Source of the DNA: JBCCMA01 sp045107005
GTDB lineage: Bacteria > Pseudomonadota > Gammaproteobacteria > Steroidobacterales > JBCCMA01
Reading direction: 5' to 3'
DNA length: 64,000 nt
Assembly (NCBI GenBank): GCA_045107005.1
Contig: JBGCFP010000003.1
Span: 1-64,000, forward strand
Part shown: piece by piece, positions 8,701 to 17,243 of the stretch
How positions within the stretch are numbered: the first letter of the stretch is position 1
Layout of the letters: each line of letters begins with the position of its first letter
Made by a program: the position numbers and the translations under genes
The notes under the pieces: generated by a model
Told to the model about the DNA's origin: nothing
What the model saw: only the letters and a program-made list of their open reading frames with translations
Databases searched by the model: none

Positions 8701-9695
8701 TTAGCACCGCGGACGCCTACCTCTCGGTACTTGATCCGTCAGGTCGAGAACTGTTGTTCTCGACCTACGTTGGCGGGAGTGGCAGCGACAGATCAGAGTG
8801 GGGATTGTTCGTACAGGATTCGGCCAACATTTACCTCGCAGGATCCACGGCTGCGCCGGACTTTCCGACGGTTACGCCATTTCAGTCTGCCCGCTCGGGT
8901 AGTGATGACGCGTTCATCACGCGCTTCGCGCTTGATGATTTGACGAACCCGGGGCCAGCGGCCATCTACGAGACCGTGCTCGATCTGACCGAGCCGGCCA
9001 TTGACGGCATCACACAGGTCGTCTTCACCTGGTCGACGCTGGGCTGCGCAGAGAGTTCGGCTGAGGATCTATACGACTACGAAATGCGCCTCGTTGCCAA
9101 CGGTGAGGTGATTTATGCGGATAGCGTCATTCGAGACGGCATCTTGCAGCCGTTCCGCGGATTGCAGCGCGCCAACCCGACGTGGGATTTCGATCTGGCG
9201 ACGATGACTTTGCGCCAGTTCAATACCGGCATCGACACGTTGGTGGGCGTATCGGAAGCGTTCGGTACCAACTATCTGGTGTCAGACGCTGACAGTTTGC
9301 CAAGCGATGGTGTTGTGTCTATCTCACGTTTTGACGACGGTGTCTTTGTCAGCAATGCGGACGGCGAATTGGCCGCGCAGTCCACGTTGCTGGTGGCGGG
9401 GGACTGCGATGGCGACGGTGTGGACGCGTTGGAAGACAACTGCCTGAACGTGGCGAACGCCGATCAGCGCGACACGAACGGCGACAACATTGGCAACGCC
9501 TGCGACGCGGATTTGAACGACGATTGCACCGTGAACGTGATTGATCTCGGGATTCTGCGCAACGTGTTTTTCAGTAGCGATGCGGACGCCGATTTCAACG
9601 GTGACGGCGTGGTAAACGTTGGTGATCTTGGGATTTTGCGGTCAGGCTTTTTCGGTACCCCAGGGCCAAGTGGCATCGGCAACGCCTGTCAGTAA
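5748..9695 (+). CDS. Secreted SBBP beta-propeller protein with nested FG-GAP repeats and C-terminal TSP3/dockerin-like module
   Basis: A 1315-residue exported protein of unknown function. Signal peptide MKKALILTASLVLMAWPLGV; AGGAAAGGA precedes the ATG. Residues 23-250 form an N-terminal domain common in SBBP proteins (FEPNLGQLSADY, SNYLFGTDAKRWLSNVPHY). From about 251 run SBBP repeats of the form LSTYLGGSG...DIAVDASG...VTGST...DFP. At about 653-988 the series is interrupted by a block with Ca-binding FG-GAP/VCBS motifs (GDLNLDGFGDVV, ADVDMDGDPDVVVGN, NLNGDGSSDIVTAD). An SBBP repeat then resumes (FSTYVGGSGSDRSEW). A beta-sandwich-like region follows. Residues 1218-1315 are the TSP3 repeat plus two dockerin-like loops ending TPGPSGIGNACQ. 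Likely cell-surface or extracellular. Confidence 0.85.
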   Translation: MKKALILTASLVLMAWPLGVSAINDGGKAKDGLLSYFEPNLGQLSADYTHVVRADRYSALLNADRARFLIGAAAGQNAAVDGEPLESQRVTATVATAVQMRLVGANATDPGTADGLLDGHSNYLFGTDAKRWLSNVPHYSRLQFAEVYPGIDVIYTLEGSALRYDFVLAPRADANDIRLRFDGAEGVELDQRGDLVVRVGGVEMIHSAPKLFQNVDGAQQDVAGGFAVQEDGSLQFRVAEHDADTALVIDPQVTLSTYLGGSGPDRVQDIAVDASGRMVVTGSTGSLDFPIATPIGSTPSGGTDIFVARFAPDGQSLEFATYVGGTGADNPHQVAIDAAGNILLAGYTSSPDFPTMNAVQPGFLGGGLVDSDAFVAKLDPTGASLVYSTYLGGTGPVDPFFGFEWIRGLTVDAAGNAFVVGETSSFDFPATDSVGGRACLEGEAGAVSVLIGDAFVAKFSPSGALEFAACVGGSERDTGRGIDLAVDGAIHIVGFTRSSDYPVSAGAFQTTLAEPGSGLYDVHVTRLDPSGVNIDWASLVGGTDNEFAQQLRVTADSSSVVIGSSSSDDFPTSAGAYQPNRAAIAADGISDSIVFRLGAGGSTLSFGTYLGGTGQEFGWGLDLDENERIYVSSTTESLDFPLVVPTQSVRGGPLSVLGRIGPDTDDTRDMAGGQVTINGEVRRVLVAANAGQSRVYELDDRNVVQSVSDIGAPGDDTVAVVGYDSDFDLLVDAFVLINQAAPSRAYFTDGLGGLLPPVDLTLPGSTATAVATGRLVGLLEDDIVIGGNLSASVVYPGNGSGFDPGLQILPGSENTATLSLAVGDLNLDGFGDVVEGNAGRNLIYFGTGNGFLASVELGTESAESTSIAIADVDMDGDPDVVVGNDGAPNRLYRNLGDGTFAFLQDLDGNVATTQDLILTNLNGDGSSDIVTADNGVGVAYVNDGTGQFTALPLGTELAPATAIFDTGAFGVFRATDGEAIEWLDLSTADAYLSVLDPSGRELLFSTYVGGSGSDRSEWGLFVQDSANIYLAGSTAAPDFPTVTPFQSARSGSDDAFITRFALDDLTNPGPAAIYETVLDLTEPAIDGITQVVFTWSTLGCAESSAEDLYDYEMRLVANGEVIYADSVIRDGILQPFRGLQRANPTWDFDLATMTLRQFNTGIDTLVGVSEAFGTNYLVSDADSLPSDGVVSISRFDDGVFVSNADGELAAQSTLLVAGDCDGDGVDALEDNCLNVANADQRDTNGDNIGNACDADLNDDCTVNVIDLGILRNVFFSSDADADFNGDGVVNVGDLGILRSGFFGTPGPSGIGNACQ

Positions 9696-9706
9696 GTGCG
9701 CAACCG

Positions 9707-9729
9707 GGCCCGGTCGCCAAGACCGGGCC
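9707..9729. terminator. GC-rich hairpin between convergent genes
   Basis: Perfect nine-base stem GGCCCGGTC / GACCGGGCC with loop GCCAA, 12 bases past the stop of the SBBP gene and upstream (plus-strand sense) of the convergent cysH end. There is no T-run on either side, so it would be an imperfect intrinsic terminator or an RNA 3'-end stabiliser. Confidence 0.55.
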
Positions 9730-9848
9730 GAGACTCTTCAATGCAAACTTCGACCAATGGCCAGGGGAGCCTGGCCGCTCACTAAATCCGTTTGCGCTTG
9801 TCTGCCCGACGCTGGAAAAACAGCGTGAGTGGCAGACCGGTCAAGCCG

Positions 9849-10523
9849 CTAGGAAAGCGTCATTTCATGCAGTCCACATTCCCGCTTAAGCCCAAAGAAG
9901 CGCGTTTGCTCGACGTCATCCACCTCGTGAATCGGCTTGGTCGTGTGCGTATCGCCGATTGACAGATAACCCTGTTCATAAAGCGGGTGGTAGGGCAGGG
10001 CATGGCGCTTGAGATACCGGTAAATGTCCCGATCGGACCAGTCGGCGATAGGATGTATTTTGTAGCGCTTGTTGGCGCGCTGTACAAATGGTGTCTGTGC
10101 ACGGCTGGCCGATTGACTGCGTCGCAGCCCGGCAAACCAGATGCCGGCATTGAGTTCATCGAGCGCGCGTCGCATGGGCTCCACCTTGGCAATGCGATTG
10201 TATTCGGTGATGCCCGCAAGGCCTCGCTCCCACTGCCGCCCGTGTCGGGCTTCGCGCCACGCGGCGCTGACGGCCGGCTCGTAAACGTGCAGATTGAGCT
10301 CTAAACGCTCGGTCAGTTCGTCGATGAATGCGTAGGTTTCCGGGAACAGATAGCCGGTGTCAATCACAATAACCGGAATGTCCGGTTGCACCTGCGTGAT
10401 CAAATGTAGTGACACCGCCGACTGCGCGCCAAAGCTGGAGCTAAGTACCGCCTTGCCTTGGAAATTGGCCAGCGCGTATTCCACGCGGGCGGTGGCATTC
10501 AGGGCATCCAGATTGTGTTTCAT
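9849..10523 (-). CDS. cysH: Phosphoadenylyl-sulfate (PAPS) reductase CysH
   Basis: Reduces PAPS to sulfite with thioredoxin or glutaredoxin; cytoplasmic, 224 residues. PP-loop-like SSSFGAQSAVSLHL near residue 29, DTGYLFPETYAF, FAGLRRSQSASR and the catalytic C-terminal KRECGLHE with Cys216. The CC...CXXC pairs that hold the 4Fe-4S cluster of APS reductases are absent, so the enzyme should use PAPS, not APS. Its ATG overlaps the cysI stop by four bases (ATGA): third gene of a cysJ-cysI-cysH operon in the enteric order. The kinase and sulfurylase genes (cysC, cysDN) are not in the window. Confidence 0.95.
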   Translation of the reverse strand: MKHNLDALNATARVEYALANFQGKAVLSSSFGAQSAVSLHLITQVQPDIPVIVIDTGYLFPETYAFIDELTERLELNLHVYEPAVSAAWREARHGRQWERGLAGITEYNRIAKVEPMRRALDELNAGIWFAGLRRSQSASRAQTPFVQRANKRYKIHPIADWSDRDIYRYLKRHALPYHPLYEQGYLSIGDTHTTKPIHEVDDVEQTRFFGLKRECGLHEMTLS

Positions 10524-12172
10524 GACGGCATCCTTGTCAGGAAATCTCCAAACGCTTCGCCAGTCTGTCGATGACTCGCGTAGCGTGCCAGCAGTGGATC
10601 AAGATGTTGATCAATGGCATCAAGCGACAGGTTCTGCGCGACCAGCGTGTTCAGACGCGTGCCGAGCGCGTCGCCGCCCAGATGCAGGTTGTAGCGTCCG
10701 GGCGCCTTGCCGATCAGGCCAATCTCGGCGACGTAGGGCCGCGCGCAACCGTTGGGGCAGCCCGTGACACGTACGCTCAGAGGATCGTCTGCCAGCCCGT
10801 GTTTGGTCATCAACGCGTGGATGCGATCCACGATTTCAGGTAGACCGCGTTCGGCTTCCGCCATGGCCAGCGAGCAGGTGGGCAATGCCACGCACGCCAT
10901 CGCCGTTTGACCGATGGGCGGCAGGCGCCGCCACAGATCAATGCCGTGTTCACGTATGGCGGCGTCAACGGCATTGCGTTGCTGGTCGGTCAAATCCGCA
11001 ATGATCAGATTCTGGTTTGCGGTGAGTCGGAACTCACCGACGTCAAGCTCGGCAATCGCACGTAAAGCGCTGAGAAAACGTTGCTCACCGCGATCCTCCA
11101 GTCTTCCCGATGGCACAAACAACGTCACGTGATGACGGCCGCTGTCGTCCCTGAACCATCCAAACGGATCGCCGCGTCGATCAAACCGGATCGGCTTGGC
11201 GGTCGCCAGCGCCGTGCCCATACGCTCCGCGAGCAGGTTGACGAACCAGTCCACACCGCGGTCAGCGATGGTGTATTTCAACCGAGCGTGTTTTCGATTT
11301 GTGCGATCACCGAAGTCGCGCTGAATGCCAACCACGTGTTCGGCAACGCTCAGTACCTGATCCGGTGTGCAGAAACCGATCACGTCCGCCAGGCGGGGAG
11401 CCGTGCGGGCGTCGCCGTGCGTGGCACCCATGCCGCCGCCGACGCTCACGTTGAAGCCGATCAATCGGCCCTCGTGTTCGACCGCGGTGTAACCCAGATC
11501 GTGGGCCAATACGTCCACGTCGTTGACCGGCGGAATCGCTACGGCAATCTTGAACTTGCGCGGCAGATAGGTCGGACCGTAGATCGGTTCGCGGTCCGGC
11601 GCTTCGAGCTTTTCGCCGTCGAGCCAGATCTCGTGATAGGCGCGGGTCTGTGGCGTCAACAGCGTGCTGATTTGCTGTGCCCAGTGCAGCGCGTCGCGGT
11701 GCACGATGGAGCGCTCCACCAACGGCGAGCACATCACGTTGCGATTGACGTCGCCGCACGCGGCAATCGTGTCCATCAGATTCTGGTTGATCGCCGCGAT
11801 GGTGGGCTTGAGTTCTTCTTTAATCACGCCGTGCAGTTGGAACGCCTGGCGTGTGGTCAGACGTACCACGCTGCCGCCGTAGCGCTGCGCCAATGCGTCA
11901 ATGCCAAGCCACTGCTGCGGCGTGCAGATGCCGCCGGGCACCCGCGCGCGGATCATGAAGCTGTACAGCGGCTCGAGTTTTTGTCGGGCCCGTTCGCCGC
12001 GCTGATCGCGGTCGTCCTGCTGGTAAAAGCCGTGGAATTTTGACAGCTGGGTATCGTCACTGGCGATGGCGCCTGACACAGGGTCGAGCAGACTTTTGTG
12101 CAACGAACCGCGCAGAAAATTGCTGCGCGCCTTGATGCCTTCAACCTCAGTGAGTGCGGTTTCGTCGGTCAT
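10520..12172 (-). CDS. cysI: Sulfite reductase hemoprotein beta-component CysI
   Basis: Six-electron reduction of sulfite to sulfide on a siroheme-4Fe-4S centre; 550 residues. The four cluster cysteines are visible: Cys427 and Cys433 in ACVALPTCSLAMAE, Cys472 and Cys476 in TGCPNGCARPYVAE, with the last bridging to siroheme. Siroheme-binding repeats include RLTTRQAFQLHGV and FRLTANQNLIIADL. N-terminal IKARSNFLRGSLHKSLLD is typical of the family. Start and stop are fused to its neighbours: TAATG with cysJ and ATGA with cysH. CysG at the window's left edge supplies the cofactor. Confidence 0.96.
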   Translation of the reverse strand: MTDETALTEVEGIKARSNFLRGSLHKSLLDPVSGAIASDDTQLSKFHGFYQQDDRDQRGERARQKLEPLYSFMIRARVPGGICTPQQWLGIDALAQRYGGSVVRLTTRQAFQLHGVIKEELKPTIAAINQNLMDTIAACGDVNRNVMCSPLVERSIVHRDALHWAQQISTLLTPQTRAYHEIWLDGEKLEAPDREPIYGPTYLPRKFKIAVAIPPVNDVDVLAHDLGYTAVEHEGRLIGFNVSVGGGMGATHGDARTAPRLADVIGFCTPDQVLSVAEHVVGIQRDFGDRTNRKHARLKYTIADRGVDWFVNLLAERMGTALATAKPIRFDRRGDPFGWFRDDSGRHHVTLFVPSGRLEDRGEQRFLSALRAIAELDVGEFRLTANQNLIIADLTDQQRNAVDAAIREHGIDLWRRLPPIGQTAMACVALPTCSLAMAEAERGLPEIVDRIHALMTKHGLADDPLSVRVTGCPNGCARPYVAEIGLIGKAPGRYNLHLGGDALGTRLNTLVAQNLSLDAIDQHLDPLLARYASHRQTGEAFGDFLTRMPS

Positions 12173-13950
12173 TAGTAGACGTCCTTTTGGTAGCGACTCG
12201 CGCGCTGCAAACCACGCAAATAGTCATCAGCCTGCTCTGGCGTTTTTCCGCCAATCCGCTGCACGATCTGGCCCAGCGCGTCGTGGACATCGGGCGCCAT
12301 GCGCGTTGCGTCACCGCACACGTAAACGTGGGCGCCGCGCTCCAGCCAGTCGTACACGTCGCGCGCGTTTTCCAGCAGGCGCTGCTGGACATAGATTTTT
12401 TCGGCCTGATCACGCGAAAAGGCCAGATCAATGCGATTCAGCGCACCGCTTTCGAGGTGTTGTTGCCACTCGGTTTGATAGAGAAAATCACGGCGAAACT
12501 CGCGATCGCCGAAGAACAACCAGTTGGCACCATCAGCGCCGAGCGCAGCGCGGTGCTCGACGAACGCCCGAAACGGTGCGACGCCAGTGCCCGGGCCGAT
12601 CATCAGGACTGGCGCACTGCCATCCTCAGGCAAACGAAAGTTGGGGTTCGCCTGGACGTAAACGTCCACGTGCTCGCTCGCGCCAAGCAGTTCGGTCGAC
12701 GCACTGCCAACGTGTGTGTGACCAAACTGTTCATAGTTAACGTGCGCGACGGTGAGATGGACTTCGTCCGGGCTGGCGAGCGGGCTGGAGGCAATGGAGT
12801 AGAGCCGCGGTGTCAATTTGCGCAAACCGTTAACCAGCGATTGCGCGTCGACGGGCCCGGGATACTCGCGGACAACGTCGACAATCTGATGCGAGTAAAA
12901 GAACGCCCGAGCCGCTTCGCCCGACAATTCCTGCAGTCGCGTCGCGAGGTCGTCGCGCCCGGCCGCTTTTGCATAGTGCTCGACAAAGCGACGATGGGAG
13001 GCGGAAATATCCAGCTGGACGGTCAGCGCATCACGCAGGGAAACAACGTCATCGCCAAGCGTGACGTTTTGCTCCTGATCGAGTGCGGTGGCCGCCAGAA
13101 CGGCGTCAACCATACGCGCTGGATTGTTTGTGACCACGCCAAGCGCGTCGCCGGGCTCGTAGTCCAGGCCCGATCCCTCCAGGTCAAGCTCAATGTGGTG
13201 AACGGTCTTGCTCGAACCGGTCGCGGTGATCCGCTGGTTGACGAGCACCGGCGCACGAAACGGGCGCGTGCGTGACACGTCGGTTTTCGGGACCGGTCGC
13301 AAGTGAGGCGTGGGCGTTGCGCTGTCGCCCGCTTGCTTGGACGCAAACGTCAGCACGGCGTCGCGCCATTTTTCCGCCGGATCGTCAAAGTCGAGGTCGC
13401 AATCGACACGCGGCGCAAAGCGTCGCGCGCCCAGTTGGGCCAGGCGTCCATCCAGTTCGACGCCGACCTGGCAGAAATCGTCGTAGCTTGAATCGCCCAG
13501 CGATAACACGGAGTACTGCAGGTGATCCAGCGCTGGCGCTCGGTCCGCGTTTAGCGCTTCGAAAAAGTCTTCACTGCCTTCAGGCGCGTCGCCCAGACCG
13601 TGCGTAGCCGCCACGAAGACGATCAGTTTTTCCTTCTTCAGCTGTTTGAGTTTTACCTGGCGCACGTCGTACGCCTGCGCCCGCAAGCCACGCGATGCGG
13701 CGGCGCTGACTAACTCTTCGGCGACGCGGCGACTGTTGCCCGTCTCCGTCGCGTAGAACACTGACAGCGGTGGATTATCGGCAGCGTTGTCCGGCGCAGG
13801 CAGCGCCGTTGCAGCAGCGGCCTGCCCGGCCAGATACCCGCTGGCCCACAGCAGCTCGTCGTGGTTCAGTCCTTTGGACACGCTCTGCAGTTGGTGAAAG
13901 GCGTCTTCGCCCAGCGCAAAATTTGTCAGGTCAGCAGCGGCACGGCTCAC
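12172..13950 (-). CDS. cysJ: Sulfite reductase flavoprotein alpha-component CysJ
   Basis: NADPH-to-CysI electron carrier of 592 residues with three domains in order: flavodoxin (VFYATETGNSRRVAEEL near residue 65, LGDSSYDDFCQVG), a connecting/FAD domain (LDYEPGDALGVV, PRLYSIASSP) and an NADPH domain (MIGPGTGVAPFRAFVEHR, FFGDREFRRDFLYQ, HVYVCGDATRMAPDV). It ends in Tyr, as usual for this class. The start is a GTG with GGAG nine bases upstream. First gene of cysJIH; the 200-base gap to the divergent DUF3303-like gene must hold the operon promoter. I could not identify a convincing CysB site by eye. Confidence 0.95.
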   Translation of the reverse strand: MSRAAADLTNFALGEDAFHQLQSVSKGLNHDELLWASGYLAGQAAAATALPAPDNAADNPPLSVFYATETGNSRRVAEELVSAAASRGLRAQAYDVRQVKLKQLKKEKLIVFVAATHGLGDAPEGSEDFFEALNADRAPALDHLQYSVLSLGDSSYDDFCQVGVELDGRLAQLGARRFAPRVDCDLDFDDPAEKWRDAVLTFASKQAGDSATPTPHLRPVPKTDVSRTRPFRAPVLVNQRITATGSSKTVHHIELDLEGSGLDYEPGDALGVVTNNPARMVDAVLAATALDQEQNVTLGDDVVSLRDALTVQLDISASHRRFVEHYAKAAGRDDLATRLQELSGEAARAFFYSHQIVDVVREYPGPVDAQSLVNGLRKLTPRLYSIASSPLASPDEVHLTVAHVNYEQFGHTHVGSASTELLGASEHVDVYVQANPNFRLPEDGSAPVLMIGPGTGVAPFRAFVEHRAALGADGANWLFFGDREFRRDFLYQTEWQQHLESGALNRIDLAFSRDQAEKIYVQQRLLENARDVYDWLERGAHVYVCGDATRMAPDVHDALGQIVQRIGGKTPEQADDYLRGLQRASRYQKDVY

Positions 13951-14161
13951 AAGCGTCGTCTCCGAGAATTACGTCGAGTCCAGACGTTAACCAAGCGAGC
14001 GGCACACCTGAACGGTCGATTTCTTATGCGCCGATAACTCCTCGCTATATAGCCTGAAAAACCCGTGCTCGATTAGTGGGTTGCAGAGTACTCACTTCGA
14101 CGCGGCATCCGGGCTACACTAACGGGCCGGAAACGGTGCGCAATGCTCAAGGATGTCGGCT

Positions 14162-14440
14162 GTGATCTACCTGGTGATTGAACATTTCCACGAAGGTGCC
14201 GCGCGCAAAGCGTACGAGCGCGCGATTCGCGATGGCCGGGGTTTGCCCGAGGGTCTGGAATACATCGACAGCTGGGTGGATCTCGATTACTCGCGTTGCT
14301 TCCAGCTGATGCGCACCGAGGACCAGGATTTGCTGGCTCACTGGCAGCAGGGCTGGACCGATCTGATTCGCTTCGAAGTCATTCCGGTGCAGACGTCGCA
14401 AGAGGCGTATCAGCATTTCGGGCGTGGCGCCAAACGCTGA
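14162..14440 (+). CDS. Small DUF3303-like protein
   Basis: About 92 residues: an N-terminal strand YLVIEHFHEGAARKAYERA followed by GLPEGLEYIDSWVDLDYSRC, LMRTEDQDLLAHW and RFEVIPVQTSQEA. The pattern resembles DUF3303-type proteins, a small ferredoxin-like fold of unknown function. A GTG is preferred as start because AAGGA lies eight bases before it; an in-frame ATG nine bases upstream sits directly on that ribosome site. It is alone on the plus strand between cysJ and the S9 peptidase. No function is proposed. Confidence 0.65.
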   Translation: MIYLVIEHFHEGAARKAYERAIRDGRGLPEGLEYIDSWVDLDYSRCFQLMRTEDQDLLAHWQQGWTDLIRFEVIPVQTSQEAYQHFGRGAKR

Positions 14441-14548
14441 ATCTGATAATTTCACGCGGCACCACTTCACAATAAGAAGCCGCAACAATCTCCGGCATGC
14501 CAAGGGGTCGTAAGGGTGTCCGGTGTCATTTATGAGTTGGAGAGATCT

Positions 14549-16636
14549 ATGCTTCGTTACGTTTTCCCTGTCGCTGCGTTCGCGCTAATCGCGAGCGCGT
14601 CGACGACCGCTTTTGCTGCTGATCACGAGCACCGCCTGTTCAGCGCTGACGACGTCTTTGCCCTGGAATGGGCACGCGACCCCCAGCTCGATCCTGCGGG
14701 TCGGCGCATTGCCTACGCACGCACCGGTTACGACAAAAACAACGACCGCGCCCGCGCCAGCATCTGGCTGGTGGACGCTATCGGCGGTGCGCATCGGCCA
14801 CTGATTACCGGCCCCGGTAGCTATTCGTCGGCACGCTGGTCGCCCGACGGCCAGCGCATGGCGTATTTGGCGCGGGTTGAAGGCGGCGCGCAGTTGCGCA
14901 TTCGCTATCTGGATGACGGCGCCGACTTTGAAGTCGCGCAGCTGCTTGAGTCGCCCAGTGGTCTGGTTTGGTCACCCGACGGCAAGCGTTTGGCGTTCTC
15001 GATGTTCGTGCCCGGCGAAGCGCCCAGTTTTGCCGAGGCGCCCAAAGCGCCGAAAGATTCGAAATGGGCGGAGCCCGTGCGCGTGTTTGACGATCTGACC
15101 TACCGTTTCGACGGCGCCGGTTGGCTCGAGGAAGGTGCAGAGCATGTGTTTATCGTATCCACCGATGGCGGTGTGCCGCGCCAACTGACCGACGGCGAAA
15201 ACGACTTCGCGTCGCCCGCCTGGCTCAACGACGACACGCTGCTGGTCGTCGGCAACGATGTGGAAGACCCGGGTCTGGATCCCATCGAGTCAGACATCTA
15301 CTCCGTGGATGTTGTGAGCGGCGAACGACAGGCGCTGACCTCGCGCGACGGACCGGATTCGGGGCCCGTCGCAGACGCCAAAGGTGAACGCGTTGCGTAC
15401 CTGGGTTTTGACGATGCCCTCAAGGCTTATCAGCAATCCGATCTTTACGTGATGCAAGCCGACGGTAGTGAGCCTAAAAATCTGACCGACGAGTTTGATC
15501 ACCCGGTCAGCGATCCTCGCTGGTCTTCAGACGGACAGTCGATTTTCGTGACCGCTGAGTACAAAGGGCACACCGCACTGGTCGAAGTGGGTATCGACGG
15601 TTCGGCGGCGGTGCTGGTTGAAGATCTGGGCGGTACGAGCATGGGCCGTCCTTACGCCTCTGGCAGCTTTTCGTTGGGCGGTGGCGGTCGGTCGCAGCGC
15701 ATCGCGTACACGCAGTCGCGCCCGGGTCGCCCCGCCGATGTCGCCATCGTCGAAGTCAGCGGCAAAACGCGCACGCTGACGGATTTGAATACGGACGCCC
15801 TGGCGCATATCGATTTGGCGCAGCTCGAAGAGCTCGAAGTGAAGTCGAGTCACGATGAGCGCGCCATCGAAGCGTGGGTGGCCAAGCCGCCGGGATTCAA
15901 GGCCGACGCATCGATGCCGTTGCTGCTCGAGATTCACGGCGGACCGTTTGCGATGTATGGCCCTACGTTCGCTGCCGAAATTCAGCGGTATGCGGCCGAA
16001 GGCTACGTGACCGTCTACGTCAATCCGCGCGGCTCGACGGGGTACGGCGAAGAGTTTGCCCAGCTCATTGATCTAAATTATCCGGGTGAAGACTACGATG
16101 ATCTGATGAGCGTGGTGGACGCTCTGATCGAACGCCGCTACGTCGACCCGGAGCGATTGTTCGTTACCGGTGGTTCGGGCGGCGGCGTGCTGACGGCCTG
16201 GATCGTGGGCAAGACCGAACGGTTTGCCGCAGCAGCCACGATCAAGCCGGTCATCAACTGGACGACCATGGCGCTCACCGGGGATATCGCGGCGTTCGTC
16301 GGTCGTCACTGGCTGCGAGCGCAGCCGTGGGAGGACCCGGAACTCTATTGGCGCCTGTCGCCGATTTCGTTGGTCGGCAACGTCAAGACCCCGACGCTGG
16401 TGATGGTCGGGGAAGAAGATTACCGCACGCCGACCTGGGAAGCGGAGCAGTTTTACGGGGCATTGAAGCTACAGAAAGTGCCGTCAGCGCTGATCCGGGT
16501 GCCGGGCGCGTCGCACTCGATCGCATCGCGTCCGTCACAGCTAATTGCCAAGACCGACAACATTATCGGGTGGTTCAGGAAATTTGATCGCGCGGCGGCG
16601 TCTGAGAGCGCCGCGGCGCCCACCAGCGTGCGGTGA
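14549..16636 (+). CDS. Secreted S9-family peptidase (dipeptidyl/acylaminoacyl peptidase type)
   Basis: Serine exopeptidase or oligopeptidase of 695 residues with signal peptide MLRYVFPVAAFALIASASTT. A WD40-like beta-propeller (residues about 30-420, repeats such as ARWSPDGQRMAYLAR, LVWSPDGKRLAFSM and PRWSSDGQSIFVT) precedes the alpha/beta-hydrolase domain. The catalytic triad is visible: Ser543 in TGGSGGGVLTAW, Asp624 in MVGEEDYRTP, His656 in PGASHSIASRPS. The oxyanion region is IHGGPFAMYGPTF. A GGAGAG lies just before the chosen ATG; an upstream in-frame ATG would spoil the signal peptide. Probably releases dipeptides in the periplasm. Confidence 0.9.
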   Translation: MLRYVFPVAAFALIASASTTAFAADHEHRLFSADDVFALEWARDPQLDPAGRRIAYARTGYDKNNDRARASIWLVDAIGGAHRPLITGPGSYSSARWSPDGQRMAYLARVEGGAQLRIRYLDDGADFEVAQLLESPSGLVWSPDGKRLAFSMFVPGEAPSFAEAPKAPKDSKWAEPVRVFDDLTYRFDGAGWLEEGAEHVFIVSTDGGVPRQLTDGENDFASPAWLNDDTLLVVGNDVEDPGLDPIESDIYSVDVVSGERQALTSRDGPDSGPVADAKGERVAYLGFDDALKAYQQSDLYVMQADGSEPKNLTDEFDHPVSDPRWSSDGQSIFVTAEYKGHTALVEVGIDGSAAVLVEDLGGTSMGRPYASGSFSLGGGGRSQRIAYTQSRPGRPADVAIVEVSGKTRTLTDLNTDALAHIDLAQLEELEVKSSHDERAIEAWVAKPPGFKADASMPLLLEIHGGPFAMYGPTFAAEIQRYAAEGYVTVYVNPRGSTGYGEEFAQLIDLNYPGEDYDDLMSVVDALIERRYVDPERLFVTGGSGGGVLTAWIVGKTERFAAAATIKPVINWTTMALTGDIAAFVGRHWLRAQPWEDPELYWRLSPISLVGNVKTPTLVMVGEEDYRTPTWEAEQFYGALKLQKVPSALIRVPGASHSIASRPSQLIAKTDNIIGWFRKFDRAAASESAAAPTSVR

Positions 16637-16645
16637 CAGGTGTGG

Positions 16646-16673
16646 TTGCACGTGATCTGAATTTTTGTAAGCT
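16646..16673 (+). promoter_or_regulatory. Candidate sigma-70 promoter for the DUF4920 gene
   Basis: TTGCAC, a 16-base spacer, then TAAGCT, placing the transcription start about 25 bases before the ATG. The match is partial and judged by eye only. Confidence 0.35.
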
Positions 16674-16705
16674 GGCGACTCAGATGTTGCCAATGGGAGA
16701 TCGAC

Positions 16706-17203
16706 ATGAACAGAATTTTTAGCGTGGTTTTCGGTTGGGTAGCAATGATGCTGGCCGTTGCTGATGCGGCGGGCGACGTCGTTCGATTGTCCGAACCGGT
16801 TAGCGAGACGGCGACGCATGAGGTTTTTGGTGCGCCGATGCCCGAGGCATCCGAGGCCCGTTCTCTGGGTGCACTGGTCGCGAATTCAGAGGCGTACATT
16901 GACAAGGATGTTGTGGTCGATACGCGCATCGCCAAAGTTTGCCAGAAAAAGGGCTGTTTTTTCGTGGCCACCGACGGTGCGACCACGGCGCGGGTGACGT
17001 TCAAGGACTACGGCTTTTTCATCCCGACGGACGCTGGTGGTAAAGAGGTGTCATTGGCAGGCACGTTCAGCCGCAAGGCGTTGAGCAAGAAAGACGCCGC
17101 CCACTATGCCAGCGATCTTGGCGACGATGCCCCGGCGACCGATGCGCCGAAATTCGAATACGTGATTGTGGCGTCGTCGATTCGAATTCCCAAGACGTTT
17201 TGA
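16706..17203 (+). CDS. Periplasmic DUF4920 protein
   Basis: A 165-residue exported protein (signal-like MNRIFSVVFGWVAMMLAVAD) of the DUF4920 type. It shows an OB-fold-like pattern with DKDVVVDTRIAKVCQKKGC near residue 70, FFVATDGATTARVTFKDYGFF, then KEVSLAGTFSRKALSKKDAAHY and a final strand KFEYVIVASSI. The CQKKGC cysteine pair is the family's hallmark and could bind metal or form a disulfide (inference). GGGAGA precedes the ATG. No linked genes suggest a pathway. Confidence 0.78.
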   Translation: MNRIFSVVFGWVAMMLAVADAAGDVVRLSEPVSETATHEVFGAPMPEASEARSLGALVANSEAYIDKDVVVDTRIAKVCQKKGCFFVATDGATTARVTFKDYGFFIPTDAGGKEVSLAGTFSRKALSKKDAAHYASDLGDDAPATDAPKFEYVIVASSIRIPKTF

Positions 17204-17206
17204 GTA

Positions 17207-17236
17207 GAAGGCGCGGGGCTTGTGCCTCGCGCCTTC
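17207..17236. terminator. Hairpin between convergent genes
   Basis: Thirteen-base stem GAAGGCGCGGGGC / GCCTCGCGCCTTC with one G-T wobble and loop TTGT, lying between two stop codons that face each other 40 bases apart. No T-run follows on the plus strand. It can serve both genes. Confidence 0.65.
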
Positions 17237-17243
17237 GGACCCG

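Noticed and set aside
11081..13275. Two long plus-strand frames antisense to cysI and cysJ
   Set aside because: Both overlap fully conserved enzymes with complete cofactor motifs; the antisense products show no family features.
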